A DNA stretch of 64,000 nt, from assembly GCA_021108185.1 (NCBI GenBank), contig JAIORJ010000204.1, forward strand, positions 1 through 64,000, written 5' to 3'. Each line of letters begins with the position of its first letter. Position 1 is the stretch's first letter. The DNA comes from Methanococcoides sp. (GTDB taxonomy: Archaea; Halobacteriota; Methanosarcinia; Methanosarcinales; Methanosarcinaceae). The notes under the pieces are model-generated. The model made no database searches. It had not been told where the DNA came from and worked only from the letters and a program-made list of their open reading frames with translations. Positions 8,781-20,500 of this stretch are shown in pieces. The position numbers were made by a program, and so were the translations under genes.

Positions 8781-8840
8781 AGCTATAGATAGCAGATGTT
8801 AGTACTTTGGATAATATAGTCTTAAGTCAACGTCAAAAGC

Positions 8841-9422
8841 TCATCTCACAACAACTACACAATGCAGCACTGACATCGCCTTTGGTGGCTCATCTATAGT
8901 ACCCCCTGCAATGCGTTCTTCGGGATAACCAAAGTTCTCGCACACATAGAGCTTGGCATCAACACCCATTTCTTTAAGCACTTCGGCCACTTCCGCCACT
9001 CCAAAAGTTTCTGCGGGAAGCATGAAGATATCCTTGCCCAGTTCAATTTCCTGAATAAATGCTTTTTTTGCGGGAGCAGGATCTCTGCCATGTGCTGTTA
9101 TTGCAGTGATGTTGGAAAGGCTGACACCTAAACGTGAACATGCGACCTGTATAGAAGAGATGCCCGGAATTATCCTGTCGCCTTCTCTTGCAAATTTACC
9201 AAGCCCTGAGAACATGGGGTCGCCGGTGGATAGAACAACAGCATCTTCTGGCAGCTCATTCAAAGCCTTGTAGTCCTTAATAAGATGGGGTTCGCCTTCA
9301 ATATATGGCTCTGCAAGTTCAAGAGAGCGCTTTGAACCATAGACTACCGAAGCATTACGTATAGCTTCGATGGCCTCCAATGTCAGCATGTTCGGTCCGA
9401 CACCGACACCCGCGATTATCAT
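8841..9422 (-). CDS. cbiE: Cobalt-precorrin-7 C5-methyltransferase CbiE
   Basis: A 193-residue SAM-dependent tetrapyrrole methyltransferase with [15 protein letters not shown] at the start, [11 protein letters not shown] (glycine loop) and [14 protein letters not shown]. This is CbiE, which methylates C5 in the anaerobic cobalamin pathway. It is not fused to CbiT, the C15-methyltransferase/decarboxylase, and CbiT is not in the window. Its ATG overlaps the cbiD stop by four bases, showing co-translation. Confidence 0.92.
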   Translation of the reverse strand: MIIAGVGVGPNMLTLEAIEAIRNASVVYGSKRSLELAEPYIEGEPHLIKDYKALNELPEDAVVLSTGDPMFSGLGKFAREGDRIIPGISSIQVACSRLGVSLSNITAITAHGRDPAPAKKAFIQEIELGKDIFMLPAETFGVAEVAEVLKEMGVDAKLYVCENFGYPEERIAGGTIDEPPKAMSVLHCVVVVR

Positions 9423-10456
9423 TCTTGTTCCCCGCTGTCCATGAGAACTGTGCCGTCCCTATCCACGACCACAATTCGTGCACCTTTGCCCTTTTCGACT
9501 GTCTTTTCAAAGGCGCGCCTGATGTGTTCCCCTTGAGGCTCCACTTCGATCATCTCTGAGACAGTAGCAAAACCACTGTCCTTGAGCATATCAGGGTCCC
9601 CCCATTTAAGGACAAGACCAGGAAGACCACAGATAGCCACCTTACCAGTAGCCGATTCCATAAATTCGGAGATGCGGCTGCCTGCAAGAACTACTGTGTA
9701 GTCCGGGAAAAGCATTGTAGAATAGCGAATACCGATACGACCTGTTGTAAGAACCACTTTTGCAGCATCACGTATGAGGTCACTCTTCATCTCACCAAGA
9801 TGATCGTTCCAGGGTTCAACGAAACCTGTTGTTCCAAGGATAGAGATACCGCCTTCAACCCCTATACGACTGTTCAGAGTCTGCTTTGCTATCTCAGCAC
9901 CTCTGGGCAGAGAGATCTCCACACTGGCACCCTTGATACCTATCTCTTCCACAGCTTCCGCAACAGCCTCCATTATCTGCTGCATTGGTCTAGGATTGAT
10001 AGCAGGATAGCCTTTTTTTGACTGAAGACCGCCTCTTGTAACGATACCTATACCTTCGCCTGCGGTTATAGTGATCTTGTCCGACTCCACTGCCCTTGCC
10101 ACGAACTCAAGCCCGCGGGTAATATCGGACTCATGGTCGTTCTTCAATTTAACTGCCACAGCATGCCCATCCTTTGCTTTCACATCCATGTGGGCACGAA
10201 GTCCCACAGGTGTCGGGACAGACACATGATCTATCTCTTTCTTGAGTGACAACACCGCCGCCTTGGCAGCAACAGTTGCAGTGGTACCTGTGGTATACCC
10301 TCGTTTCAGAATAGAGCCATCACTAAGAACCACCAGCATACCGCTCATTATACCTTCTTCAAGCTCATCGCCGGGTATATTTGATCTATTGATCCACTCT
10401 TGCGGGACCTTTGATTTATTAACTGGATCGATAATTGACATTGACAGTAATTCCAT
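9419..10456 (-). CDS. cbiD: Cobalt-precorrin-5B C1-methyltransferase CbiD
   Basis: The 345 residues show CbiD marks: [38 protein letters not shown] and [13 protein letters not shown]. It methylates C1 of cobalt-precorrin-5B in anaerobic corrin ring contraction. The N-terminal 40 residues ([20 protein letters not shown]) are poorly conserved in general, so the start is uncertain; an ATG five codons in is an alternative. It follows mutL by 39 bases and overlaps cbiE, so it may be co-transcribed with mutSL. Confidence 0.93.
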   Translation of the reverse strand: MELLSMSIIDPVNKSKVPQEWINRSNIPGDELEEGIMSGMLVVLSDGSILKRGYTTGTTATVAAKAAVLSLKKEIDHVSVPTPVGLRAHMDVKAKDGHAVAVKLKNDHESDITRGLEFVARAVESDKITITAGEGIGIVTRGGLQSKKGYPAINPRPMQQIMEAVAEAVEEIGIKGASVEISLPRGAEIAKQTLNSRIGVEGGISILGTTGFVEPWNDHLGEMKSDLIRDAAKVVLTTGRIGIRYSTMLFPDYTVVLAGSRISEFMESATGKVAICGLPGLVLKWGDPDMLKDSGFATVSEMIEVEPQGEHIRRAFEKTVEKGKGARIVVVDRDGTVLMDSGEQE

Positions 10457-10495
10457 ATTAGTTGGTTATAAAAGTTACTGATAAAAACATAACAC

Positions 10496-12307
10496 TTATC
10501 CTGTCCTCTTGAACAATTTGTCAAGTTCACCTTTTGTAAATGAGATCACGGTCGGACGCCCATGAGGACATGTGTATGGATTCTCAGCCATGTCCAGCTG
10601 TTTAAGCAGGTTCTCCATCTGCTCCATACTGCAACCTGCTCCTGCCTTTATAGCTGCACGACACGCCATGGTCTTGCAGAGACTATCGAACATGCCTGTA
10701 TCCCTCTTCACCTTGCCGCTGGAAAGCACATCCATGATGATGTCATGAATCAGTTCGGTGTTCTCCAGCTTTCCAAGAAGGGAAGGAATTGATGTCACAA
10801 CATAACTGTTAGGACCGAATTCGGATATCGCAAATCCCATCTCTTCAAGAACGGGGATATACTCATCCAAAAGCACCTTTTCCTTAGAAGTCAGGTCGAG
10901 CATCACAGGAGTGATAAGCTCCTGCCAGCCAGAACTGTTGCCATCCCGTATCTGTTCATACATCACCCTCTCATGGGCAGCATGCTGATCGACTATCATA
11001 AGCCCGTCCTCAAGCTCCACGATTATGTAAAGCTCATTTACCTGCCCTACTATTCTCGCTTTATCAAGACCAGTAGATACTCTGTAGGGCTTCTTTTCCG
11101 TCTTTGAAATTACCCTTTCCGAGCGTTTCAAACGTTTTTCAGTATCCCTTGCACTGGCATGATAAGGCTCATCTGCTTCCTTTGCTAACGGAATGCTCAC
11201 ACTTTCACTCGCAGAATATAGGATCTCAGTCCCGGTCTTGCCCTTATCACTGAAAACAGCCTGTACCGGTTTGTTTTCCGGCAAAGAGACCTTTGGGACC
11301 AGATCGTCCGCCTTCAAAGCGTTCTCAACAGCAAGAATGACCGCATCAGAGACCTCACGTTCATGGCTGAGTCTCACATACCTTTTTGCAGGATGCACAT
11401 TGACATCTACCTCACGCAGATCAAGTTCCAGATCAAGAACTGCGACCGGATAGCGTCCTTTCGGGATTAGGTTGTAATATCCAAGCCTCACAGCATTACT
11501 TATGCTCGTTGAGGATACACCTCTGCCATTTATGAAGAAGAACTGCTGGTCAGTGCCGCTGCGGGTAACTTCCGGTTTGGAGACATAACCTGAGATGTTC
11601 ACAATATCCGATTTGAACTCCACAGGAACTATCTTCTTTGCAATATCGACCCCGAGAAGATGGATGATACTATCGAGAACATTGCCGGATGTCGGGGAAC
11701 GCACAAGGACCTTCCCGTCACTGATCAGAGTAAAAGAGATTTCAGGATGCCCGAATGCATGCCTTGTAACGATATCGGTTATGTGTGCAAGCTCTGTTCG
11801 CAGACTTTTGAGATACTTCTTCCTTGCCGGGGTGTTGTAAAAAAGGGATTCCACAGATATACTTGTACCCGGAGCAGCACCCACTTCCACCACATTCTCC
11901 ACCGTCCCTCCGCTTATAACTACCTTTGTGCCAGCGATCTCCTCCTTTTGACGGGTCGTCAGATAGACCTTGGCCACCGCCGCAATGGAAGAAAGGGCCT
12001 CACCCCTGAACCCGAGGGTCAGGACCTCCTCAAGGTCCTCGATTTGAATTATTTTGCTGGTGGCATGTTTCGTAAAAGCAAGGACCGCATCCTCACGAGG
12101 CATTCCGCTCCCATTGTCAGTAACAGTGATCAGCTCGGTCCCGGCAGCCACAACCTCCACCCGAATCTCAGTGGCCCCTGCATCTATAGCATTGTCCACA
12201 AGTTCCTTGACCACCGAAGCAGGACGCTCGATGACCTCGCCTGCTGCTATCTTATTGATAGTCGCCTCATCAAGAACACGTATCTTACCGCCCTTATCCT
12301 CGCTCAT
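10496..12307 (-). CDS. mutL: DNA mismatch repair protein MutL
   Basis: This 603-residue protein has a GHKL ATPase domain (INKIAAGEVIERPASVVKELVDNAIDAG, DNGSGM, GFRGEALSSI) and a C-terminal dimerisation domain with DQHAAHERVMYEQ and CPHGRPTVISF. DQHAAHERVMYE is the endonuclease metal site typical of nicking MutL proteins, unlike E. coli MutL. ATG at 12305-12307 is chosen: it follows the mutS stop by one base, while an upstream in-frame start would lie inside mutS. MutL acts with MutS in mismatch correction. Confidence 0.96.
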   Translation of the reverse strand: MSEDKGGKIRVLDEATINKIAAGEVIERPASVVKELVDNAIDAGATEIRVEVVAAGTELITVTDNGSGMPREDAVLAFTKHATSKIIQIEDLEEVLTLGFRGEALSSIAAVAKVYLTTRQKEEIAGTKVVISGGTVENVVEVGAAPGTSISVESLFYNTPARKKYLKSLRTELAHITDIVTRHAFGHPEISFTLISDGKVLVRSPTSGNVLDSIIHLLGVDIAKKIVPVEFKSDIVNISGYVSKPEVTRSGTDQQFFFINGRGVSSTSISNAVRLGYYNLIPKGRYPVAVLDLELDLREVDVNVHPAKRYVRLSHEREVSDAVILAVENALKADDLVPKVSLPENKPVQAVFSDKGKTGTEILYSASESVSIPLAKEADEPYHASARDTEKRLKRSERVISKTEKKPYRVSTGLDKARIVGQVNELYIIVELEDGLMIVDQHAAHERVMYEQIRDGNSSGWQELITPVMLDLTSKEKVLLDEYIPVLEEMGFAISEFGPNSYVVTSIPSLLGKLENTELIHDIIMDVLSSGKVKRDTGMFDSLCKTMACRAAIKAGAGCSMEQMENLLKQLDMAENPYTCPHGRPTVISFTKGELDKLFKRTG

Positions 12308-12308
12308 C

Positions 12309-14972
12309 TTATTTTCCGCCCTTACCTGCCTTTTTCTGCAATTCACTTAACTTGTTCAGTGCCTCGATGGGAGTCATACTATTGACATCAAGCCCTTTCA
12401 GCTCCTCAACAACAGGATCAGGATCAGCTACAGGTGCAGAAGAGCCCTCCGGATCGAAAAGCATCAACTGGGTGTATTGTGCCGACTTCTTTTTCCTACC
12501 CCTCTTCGAATCGCTTTCCTTGCTGATGGCACTTTCATCTTCAATATCCTGTAGGACCTCCTTCGCCCTCTGTGTCACCTTGTGCGGCACACCTGCAAGC
12601 CTTGCAACATGGATACCATAGCTCTTATCAGTGGCACCGGGTACGATCTTTCGAAGGAAAACAAGATCATCGCCATCTTCCTTCACCGCGATATGATAGT
12701 TCTTCACCCTTTTCAAACTGGAAGAGATGTTGGTAAGCTGATGGTAATGGGTCGCAAAAAGGGAGCGTACCCCGACCCTGCCCTTATTGTGGATATACTC
12801 GACCACAGCCTTTGCGATACTATAACCATCATAAGTGCTCGTACCCCTACCGATCTCATCAAGGAGCACAAGGCTCTTCGGGGTCGCATTGTTCAGTATA
12901 TTGGCAAGCTCCACCATCTCCACCATGAAGGTACTCTGCCCGCTTGCAAGGTCATCAAAAGCACCAACCCTTGTGAAGACCCTGTCCACAATGCCTATGG
13001 AAGCATGGGAAGCCGGAACAAAGGAACCTGCCTGTGCCATTATAACGATAAGGGAGACCTGACGCATATAAGTGGATTTACCCGCCATGTTAGGCCCTGT
13101 TACCAAAAGGAACTGCTCATCCACACAATCCATTTCCGTATCATTGGGCACGAAACCGCCACGTACGGTTTTCTCTACCACCGGGTGTCTGCCTTCACGG
13201 ATCAATATCTTGCAATCGGAGGTTATGTTAGGTCTTACAAAATTATTGTTAACCGCAACTTCCGCAAGGCTTGCAGTACAATCCAGCTGCCCGATCAAAA
13301 CAGCGATCCTCTGCATATCCGATGCATGGGAAGCGATATTAGAAGTTATCTCAGTGAACAGTTCATTCTCAAGCGCTGTTATCTTCTCGTCTGCGGAAAG
13401 GATGACACCTTCCCATTCCTTGAGCTCTGGAGTATAGAACCTTTCAGCATTCCGCATTGTCTGCTTTCTAATATAATCATCAGGTATCTGTGCGATGTTG
13501 GATTTTGTGATCTCGATGTAGTAGCCGAATACTCTATTGTAGCCGACCTTAAGCGATTTTATACCTGTCCTGTCACGTTCCTTCTGCTGGAACGAAGCGA
13601 TCCAGGTCTTTCCGCCAGTGGACATACCCTTAAGCTCATCCAGTTTCTCATTGTAGCCGGACCTGATCATGCCCCCTTCCCGCACACTTACAGGAGGCTC
13701 ATCCACGATGGCATCGTCGATAAGCTTCACGATATTTTCGAGCTGGTCGAACTCAAGAAGGCCATCCCTGATATTTCTGAGCATCTCACATCCGGGATCA
13801 TCACCCATACTTTCGACTATCTGCGGCACTGAACCCAGGGACCTTTTCAAAGCGATAAGATCCCGGGCGTTCGAATTACCGTAAACTACCCTGCCTATGA
13901 GACGTTCTATGTCCTTCACAAAGGACAGATGAGAGCGGACATCGAACCTCAGCATGGTATCATTTGCCAGACATTCCAGCGCATCCAGCCTGTGATCGAT
14001 GGAATCGACATTGATGAGGGGCTTTAAAAGCCATTTCTGAAGTAACCTGCCACCCATCGGCGTTTTGGTATCATCGAGCACCTTCAATATGGAAGTATCG
14101 TTCCCTTCCCCTCGCACGTTCTTGACTATCTCCAGATTTCTCAGGGTGATCGAGTCAAGCATCATGAACTCAGAATCCGAATAGGTGCTCAGCTCACTTA
14201 CATGCCCCAGTTCCCTCATCTGTGTGGTGAACGCATAATCAAGTGCAGCTCCTGCAGAAGATGTGGCGTAGGGCAGACCGGCACAGCCCATTCCTTCGAG
14301 TGTGGAGACATTGAAATGCCTTTCAAGAAGCTTCCTCGAAGAATCAATGTCAAAAGCCTCATCCTTGAACTCATGTACCAGCACATTAAGCTCCTTCAAC
14401 CTTTCAACAAGCCTTTCATCAGAGAACATCGTCCGTGAGATTATACACTCTGAAGGTCGCATCCGTGCAGCCTCACTGGCTATCCTGTCATAAGGAGGCG
14501 TATCAGCAAACTGTGTGGTCAGGAACTCGCCTGTAGAAACATCCAGAAATGAGACACCGTAATCCCCATCTCCACCTGAAATTGACATGAGGTAATTATT
14601 GGACGGGTCCGTGAACATCGAAGTATCAATGGCAGTACCGGGCGTTACGACCCTGACAACCCCACGCTTGATAATCCCCTTTGCTTTTTTAGGGTCTTCA
14701 AGCTGCTCACAGATAGCTACTTTGTAGCCTTTCTTTACCAAACGCGGCAGGTAATTATCGAGAGCATGATAGGGGATACCTGCAAGGGGCATTTTCTCAC
14801 CCTCAATGTCCTTGCCCCGCGTTGTAAGTGTTATCTCAAGTTCTTTTGCAATGGTCTTTGCATCCTCTCCAAAGGATTCATAGAAATCCCCCATCCTGAA
14901 GAAAATAAGGGCATCACTATGTTGCTTCTTTGCATCATAGTATTGTTTCATTGCAGGTGTTAGTTTGATCAT
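12309..14972 (-). CDS. mutS: DNA mismatch recognition protein MutS
   Basis: The 887-residue MutS1 is complete: the mismatch-reading F-x-E motif in FFRMGDFYESFGEDA, connector, lever and clamp domains, and an ABC ATPase with Walker A TGPNMAGKSTYMRQ, STFMVEM, LVLLDEIGRGTSTYDG and ATHYH. It closely follows the bacterial MutS1 pattern; mesophilic methanogens are known to have acquired mutSL from bacteria. ATG has a GGAG ribosome site five bases upstream. The gene heads a run with mutL, cbiD and cbiE. Confidence 0.97.
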   Translation of the reverse strand: MIKLTPAMKQYYDAKKQHSDALIFFRMGDFYESFGEDAKTIAKELEITLTTRGKDIEGEKMPLAGIPYHALDNYLPRLVKKGYKVAICEQLEDPKKAKGIIKRGVVRVVTPGTAIDTSMFTDPSNNYLMSISGGDGDYGVSFLDVSTGEFLTTQFADTPPYDRIASEAARMRPSECIISRTMFSDERLVERLKELNVLVHEFKDEAFDIDSSRKLLERHFNVSTLEGMGCAGLPYATSSAGAALDYAFTTQMRELGHVSELSTYSDSEFMMLDSITLRNLEIVKNVRGEGNDTSILKVLDDTKTPMGGRLLQKWLLKPLINVDSIDHRLDALECLANDTMLRFDVRSHLSFVKDIERLIGRVVYGNSNARDLIALKRSLGSVPQIVESMGDDPGCEMLRNIRDGLLEFDQLENIVKLIDDAIVDEPPVSVREGGMIRSGYNEKLDELKGMSTGGKTWIASFQQKERDRTGIKSLKVGYNRVFGYYIEITKSNIAQIPDDYIRKQTMRNAERFYTPELKEWEGVILSADEKITALENELFTEITSNIASHASDMQRIAVLIGQLDCTASLAEVAVNNNFVRPNITSDCKILIREGRHPVVEKTVRGGFVPNDTEMDCVDEQFLLVTGPNMAGKSTYMRQVSLIVIMAQAGSFVPASHASIGIVDRVFTRVGAFDDLASGQSTFMVEMVELANILNNATPKSLVLLDEIGRGTSTYDGYSIAKAVVEYIHNKGRVGVRSLFATHYHQLTNISSSLKRVKNYHIAVKEDGDDLVFLRKIVPGATDKSYGIHVARLAGVPHKVTQRAKEVLQDIEDESAISKESDSKRGRKKKSAQYTQLMLFDPEGSSAPVADPDPVVEELKGLDVNSMTPIEALNKLSELQKKAGKGGK

Positions 14973-15072
14973 TCTTGCTCCGCGGTGAATTGGGCAGGGG
15001 AATTTATGAGTTTGTTGGTATTCTCACTATCCGACTGTAAAATTTCACCAAATGTTCATAAGAAAATGAGAC

Positions 15073-15483
15073 TTATCCCAATTTCTGCATCAATATGTAA
15101 CCCATCCCTGAAGTGAATACAGGCATTCCCAAATACCTCATCCCTATATCAGTGAAATACTGAGTGACCGTCATCGGGAAGAAGCCACTATAGACCATAC
15201 CCAGATCTATCGAAAGATTTACGACAAGCCATACAGTACCAAGAAGCACGCCTTCTCTAACATAGTCCGTTTCGACACCTTCAAAATACTTTATAGCAAG
15301 CACAACGCCGACAAACCCACCAATTACTATCATGATGGACTTGAAGAAAGTCTCTCCGACCAGGAAATTTCCGTTCCTATCCACAAATGCAAAGGATACT
15401 ATGAAAGGTATCAGCCAGACAATCAATCCAAAAAGGAACATCTTCAGATATTTGTTCAATTCTACAGACCCCCTTAATATCAT
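15073..15483 (-). CDS. Small four-helix membrane protein, unknown function
   Basis: A 136-residue hydrophobic protein with four predicted membrane helices (MFLFGLIVWLIPFIVSFAF, SIMIVIGGFVGVVLAI, GVLLGTVWLVVNLSIDLGM and a C-terminal one). I recognise no catalytic motif. Similar small proteins of this architecture are common in methanogens and bacteria. It stands alone between mutS and the histidine kinase, on the same strand. Confidence 0.7.
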   Translation of the reverse strand: MILRGSVELNKYLKMFLFGLIVWLIPFIVSFAFVDRNGNFLVGETFFKSIMIVIGGFVGVVLAIKYFEGVETDYVREGVLLGTVWLVVNLSIDLGMVYSGFFPMTVTQYFTDIGMRYLGMPVFTSGMGYILMQKLG

Positions 15484-15766
15484 TTATTGTTCAATATTAA
15501 TTACCTTTTGCCGATACTATATAATAGCTCCCGGTTTTTGCTCTGTGGAAACCATCTTATCTGAATTCAACTGATAGGCTATGAATTTAATAAAAAGAAA
15601 TTTCTGTGCATGTCTCCATCACAAGAAGTAAATTGTGTTCTGACTGTGTGCAAAAAAGTATAGATATTAAGTGAAAAAGGAGAAATGTATTGATACACAA
15701 CCTTGACAGGCATGCCAAAGTCGTGTGTCTAATTATAGTGAGGATATCTACAAAGCTCAAAAAATA

Positions 15767-17257
15767 TTATTCAATATATGGCTGTTCTTCATATTGTGTT
15801 GGGCTTGTAGGGATTGTAAATGAAAATGTAGATCCATTTCCAACTTCGCTTTTTACCTGAATGTTCCCACCATGCATTTCAATATACTTTTTGACTAAAG
15901 CAAGTCCTTTGCCAGTCCCACCATATTTTCGGGCAGAGGATGAATCAAGTTGATAAAATGGAGCAAATATTAATTCTTGATCAGTGTCGGAAATTCCGAC
16001 ACCATTGTCTGAAATGAAGAAATGTATTATATCATCATGCTTTTTGGCCATAATGGATATGTTCCCGTTTGCAGGTGTGAATTTAATTGCATTATCTAGA
16101 AGATGGTACAGAACCTGTACTAATTTCGTTCTATCAGCATTTAGTTCAATATAATTACCCTCAATATTTTCTTCGATATCGATAAATTTCTTTGTTGCTT
16201 TAGCCTGTACTAAAAGTTTTGATTCAGCCATTATCTGGCCTAGATTTGTTCTTTCGGGGTAAAACTCTATTTTACCGAGTTCAATTTTAGAAAGATCAAG
16301 GAATCCATTGACTAATTCTAAGAGGCGCTGCTCACTTTTTAAAATATTATCGAGATATCTGGATTGTTGTTCATTCAGGTCTCCAGCAACTTTGGAATCC
16401 AATAACTGTGAAAAACCAATTATTGAATTAAGAGGAGTTCGCAGTTCATGACTCACGTTAGACAGGAAATCTGATTTGATGCGATTTAATTCATCTGCTT
16501 CTCTTTTTGCTTGCAATAGCTTTCTTGCCTTTTTGCGTTCTGCTATATCTCTTATGATTAAAAGTTTGTTATATTGGTTCTTGTGAAAGAATGAACTTAC
16601 ACTAATTTCTACAGGTGTCTCAGTGCCATTCTTATGAATTACATTAACTTCCAATAGTGTTTGGTCGTTGGCTGCTCTTTTATCTTTTATCAAAGCTAAC
16701 TCTTTTTTGGTGCTTACTATGTCTTCAATACACAATTTCAATAGCTCATCTTCGTTATAACCTAATATTTTTGTGGATATTTTATTCGTATTTAGAATAG
16801 TGCCATCGGATCCTATCACACATATTAAGTCATTACTGCTATCAAAGATATTCGATAAATTTTGATTAGAGTTGGCTAATTCCAGAGATTCTTTCTCTGC
16901 TAGAGCATACAGATCATAGGAAAGACCAGAAACCATAATCAATAAAATCACAGCTGTTAGGAATAGCTCATCGAACTCAAACGCTTCATATGCGCGAAAA
17001 TAATACATCAGATATTCAAACAGATCTAACCTTGTAGAAAGGACACCCGTTACTACTGTTAAGAATAGAATGATCAATAAATGCCGATAAACCTTATGAG
17101 ACAGATCTGATGTTCCCACTAAAATTCCCCACTTCAATGAATTTAAAAAGTTTACTAAACTTTTATTGGTTAATCCGACAATATTATAGTAATAATATAC
17201 TTCATCTGATATATAGAATACTCCTTTGATTTTTTGTACTTTAGTATCATGCATCAA
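15767..17257 (-). CDS. Membrane-anchored PAS histidine kinase
   Basis: The 496 residues comprise an N-terminal segment with two membrane helices (about 57-75 and 97-115), a PAS domain (about 135-245, FDSSNDLICVIGSDGTILNTN), a HisKA domain with the phospho-acceptor in SHELRTPLNSIIGFSQ, and an ATPase with N box LLDNAIKFT, G1 DNGVGISD and G2 YGGTGKGLALVKKY. It should autophosphorylate on the H-box histidine. No receiver domain is fused and no response regulator gene is adjacent, so the target is unknown. The short first 55 residues are unusual, and a later start cannot be excluded. Confidence 0.9.
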   Translation of the reverse strand: MMHDTKVQKIKGVFYISDEVYYYYNIVGLTNKSLVNFLNSLKWGILVGTSDLSHKVYRHLLIILFLTVVTGVLSTRLDLFEYLMYYFRAYEAFEFDELFLTAVILLIMVSGLSYDLYALAEKESLELANSNQNLSNIFDSSNDLICVIGSDGTILNTNKISTKILGYNEDELLKLCIEDIVSTKKELALIKDKRAANDQTLLEVNVIHKNGTETPVEISVSSFFHKNQYNKLLIIRDIAERKKARKLLQAKREADELNRIKSDFLSNVSHELRTPLNSIIGFSQLLDSKVAGDLNEQQSRYLDNILKSEQRLLELVNGFLDLSKIELGKIEFYPERTNLGQIMAESKLLVQAKATKKFIDIEENIEGNYIELNADRTKLVQVLYHLLDNAIKFTPANGNISIMAKKHDDIIHFFISDNGVGISDTDQELIFAPFYQLDSSSARKYGGTGKGLALVKKYIEMHGGNIQVKSEVGNGSTFSFTIPTSPTQYEEQPYIE

Positions 17258-17548
17258 CTTTAGTTTTAAAAGAGACTGCTTTTTTCTTTATGTATTTCAA
17301 GCCCTTCACTGTCAAAATAACAGCAGATCATTCCAGGATAAATCAAGTACTATCCATAGATTGTCTTAAGACCTATATTCAGAAGTGTGACCATTGAAAG
17401 CAATGTTCTCGGAATTGCTTCCATACTGACGATTTCTTGAAGAACTCTGAAAGGATCATCTTCCCAGGCGTTGTCTGATAACCTGTTTCCTGAAGGACCT
17501 GACCTTGAACAAAAAAAAGAAAAAATGAGAGATAGAATATATCTCCCA

Positions 17549-20500
17549 TCAAACAACGGTCACGTTCATACCCTTAACCTCAGCCTTCACCTCCGGACTA
17601 TAGTATGAATACGCACTGCTCTCCTGCACTATCGCCTTTACCGGGAACATTGCCCTCATATTCAACGAGAACTCCATTTCCTCTCCAGGCATCATCTCAT
17701 CGATGTAAAGGATGACCTTGCGACCGGCTATTTCGTATCGGGTGATAGTCCCGCCTTCCTTGAGGGCTTCGAGACTGGACCCTACCGGAGTGAAGCCTGT
17801 GGGTACTGCAATATCCACTATCATCATTCCGCTGGACTCAACGACACCTCTGATACCAGGCATACCATTGTATTTCAGGCGAACATCGACCTTTACGACA
17901 TCATCGACTTCCACATCTGTTGAATCGTACTCAACATCAAGCTCGATCTGTTCGTGCTCGATGATCTCAGGCAGGATCACATTGAACCTTCTGACAAGCT
18001 GATAGTTCAGCTCACCGGTCCCGGAAAGCTCCATCTCGATAACTTCAACGCCTTCTGGAACTTCAATGATGTTCACAACATCGTAGTTCTCGGAAGTTAT
18101 CCTAAGGCCCTTGAGTTCCACTCCATCCCCGCTGACAGAAACAGTGGCATCCACATCCCTTCCGGCAACCGCTGCTGCCGTCATCAATGCCCTGAAGGCC
18201 ATGACAGTATCCTGCGTGCTTGAAAAACCGCCATTGGAATTACGCTGGGCTGCTATCCATTTCAATGATGAGCTTGCCCTTGGGTCATTCGTTTCGATCA
18301 ACGCAAGTGTGGCATAGGCTGTGGTTTCCACGTTCTTGCTCGAGACAGGATGGAAACCATAACCACCATACTCGTAAGGCTCAGGCAGGACATCATCGTA
18401 TCCCCAATACACGCCATTTTCATCCTCTTTTGCCAGCTCAAGCAGTTTCTCCATTGCCTCGTCTGCCCTGTCGCTCTCAAGTTTTTGAAGAGCAAGGGTA
18501 CCTATGGCAAGAGCGTATGGATCGTCCTGCTTATCAATTTCCGCTTCCAGATAGCTGCGGGCGTCTTCCATCACCTGAGGAGCAGCATGCCCATATTCAT
18601 CGAGTGCCAGCGTCACATAGGACGTAAGGGCATAAGTGCCGCTCACACCTCCCATCATATCCTCATGGATAACAAAGCCGACAGCCTCCCATGAACCGTC
18701 CTCCTTCTGGTGTGAACCTATCCACTCCGCTGCTTCCCTTACAACATTCTCATCGATGGTCGTCAGGTCCCTGGCACCACTGAACTGGGAAAGCACAAAG
18801 GAGGTCAGCCACAGGCTTCCTTCCCCATCGCTCTCTCCAAAAGCAGAGAAAGAACCATCGGCATGCCTGAAAGTGAGCTCTCTCTGATATCCGGTAGTGA
18901 TGAACGTCAATGCTTTAGCCTGTACCTCGGGATTCTGCTGACCGGTGGCCTTGAGATAGCGCAGCACCTCGACATCGGTGGAGAACAACATCATGTTCTG
19001 TTCACCACATCCGTAAGGCATACCCAGCAGATCATCGACTCCGCTGATGGTCTGGGCTACGATGCTTGGCGTAAAGCTCAGTATCACTTTTTCAGAATCC
19101 AGTACTATGGCATCAGGCAGTGTTGCATCCAGCTCAACGGTACCGTTCTTAAGGATACCATTATCCACTATCTCTCTGGTGACCCCTTCAGCCTCAACAA
19201 TGATCGTCTTACGGATCGCATCCGCTTTTTCAGTGGTCTGTCCTGTCAGTTCAACTGTCTGCACCCCAACCCTGGTAGGACGAATAGTGAAACTTACATG
19301 GGTCACACTATTGGCATCCACGTTCACCTCAACGACATCATCTCCCACCAGCTCGAACCATTCTGCACCGGAAAGTGTCAGCTTCACGTTCTGAGACTTA
19401 TCGAGATAGTTGTACACCTGTACCTGAACAGGGAATTCCTCGCCACGAATAACAGCATAAGGCAGATCAGGGTCGATAAAGAAATCCTGGAATACCGTAA
19501 GTCCTGCTTCGGATATTCCGATGCCCTCAGGACCTGATGATACTGCATGAAGTCTCCATTTAGTGATAGAGTCAGGCGCATTCAGATCAAGGGTTGCCAG
19601 CCCGTCATCATCGGTAAGAATGTCGGGCATCCATATCCATGTTTCAGGGAAGAACTGGCGTACTCGCTCCACTTCCGCAAGCTTCTCGCCTGATTCTGCT
19701 TCATCGTCCATTGCAGCTTCTTCCATTGGCATCTCCATTACAGCTTCGTCCATGACCATACCATCAAGTTCAAGGACTGCTCCTGCGAAATCAACAAACC
19801 TCACATCTTCATTGGTTTGTGATCTTGGTATCTCAAGGCTGCCGGATGCCAGCACTATCATCCCGGCATCATCAAGGACATCATAAGCAGTTGTTTGGTA
19901 TCCAAAATATTGAGGATGCGCTTCGACCTGAGGTTCCATAAAGCGAATTTCAAGCTCATCGAAAACCTGTTTCAAATTCAGCCTGCCCTCGCTCAATGCA
20001 TATACGGATTCGTCCACAATGGAGAGTCCTATCATGGACTTCGAGCCTGCATCCAGCTCAACGGAAACAGCATCACCTGGTGCCACCGTGTCCTTATCGA
20101 ATCCTGTGGAAAGGTCTACCTGCGTACTGAACTTGACATCGAATGGCAGGCTGTCGGCGGAAACCTCATTGTTCGGATTTATCAGATATGCAACGACCTT
20201 CGCCGAAGGGCTCATCTGTGGTGTGACCGGGATGTTTATCTGAGTTTCATCACTTGTCGCAGAATAAACTGTCCTTCCATTTGCGAAAACATCATAGAAT
20301 ACCGTTCCCTGGTTAGTTGAATAGACCTTGAAAGAGATCACATCCCCGACTTCCGGTATGCCTTCGCTTACCTGGCTCAAATGCAGGAAGCTGGCACTTG
20401 GGGAATAGACCGAATTCAATGTACTAGTAACTTCAACTTTCTCAGAGGCAGCAGATAGTTCGACACTCACAGCATCTTCGGGTATCTCTAACGTTACCAG

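Noticed and set aside
8715-8840. Possible cobalamin riboswitch before cbiMNQO
   Set aside because: No B12-box-like sequence is visible and the leader after the TATA box is too short for a cobalamin riboswitch.
11660-12385. A 241-codon plus-strand frame opposite mutL
   Set aside because: It lies wholly on the antisense strand of a strongly conserved gene. Its cysteine- and histidine-rich composition is typical of an antisense shadow.
12582-13832. A 416-codon plus-strand frame opposite mutS
   Set aside because: Antisense to the conserved MutS core; its length reflects the codon bias of mutS and it has no domain of its own.
17350-17556. A 68-codon minus-strand frame overlapping the macroglobulin 3' end, which can be read on through a TAG
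   Set aside because: No ribosome site, no recognisable domain on either side of the TAG, and composition unlike its neighbours. There is no reason to invoke pyrrolysine here.
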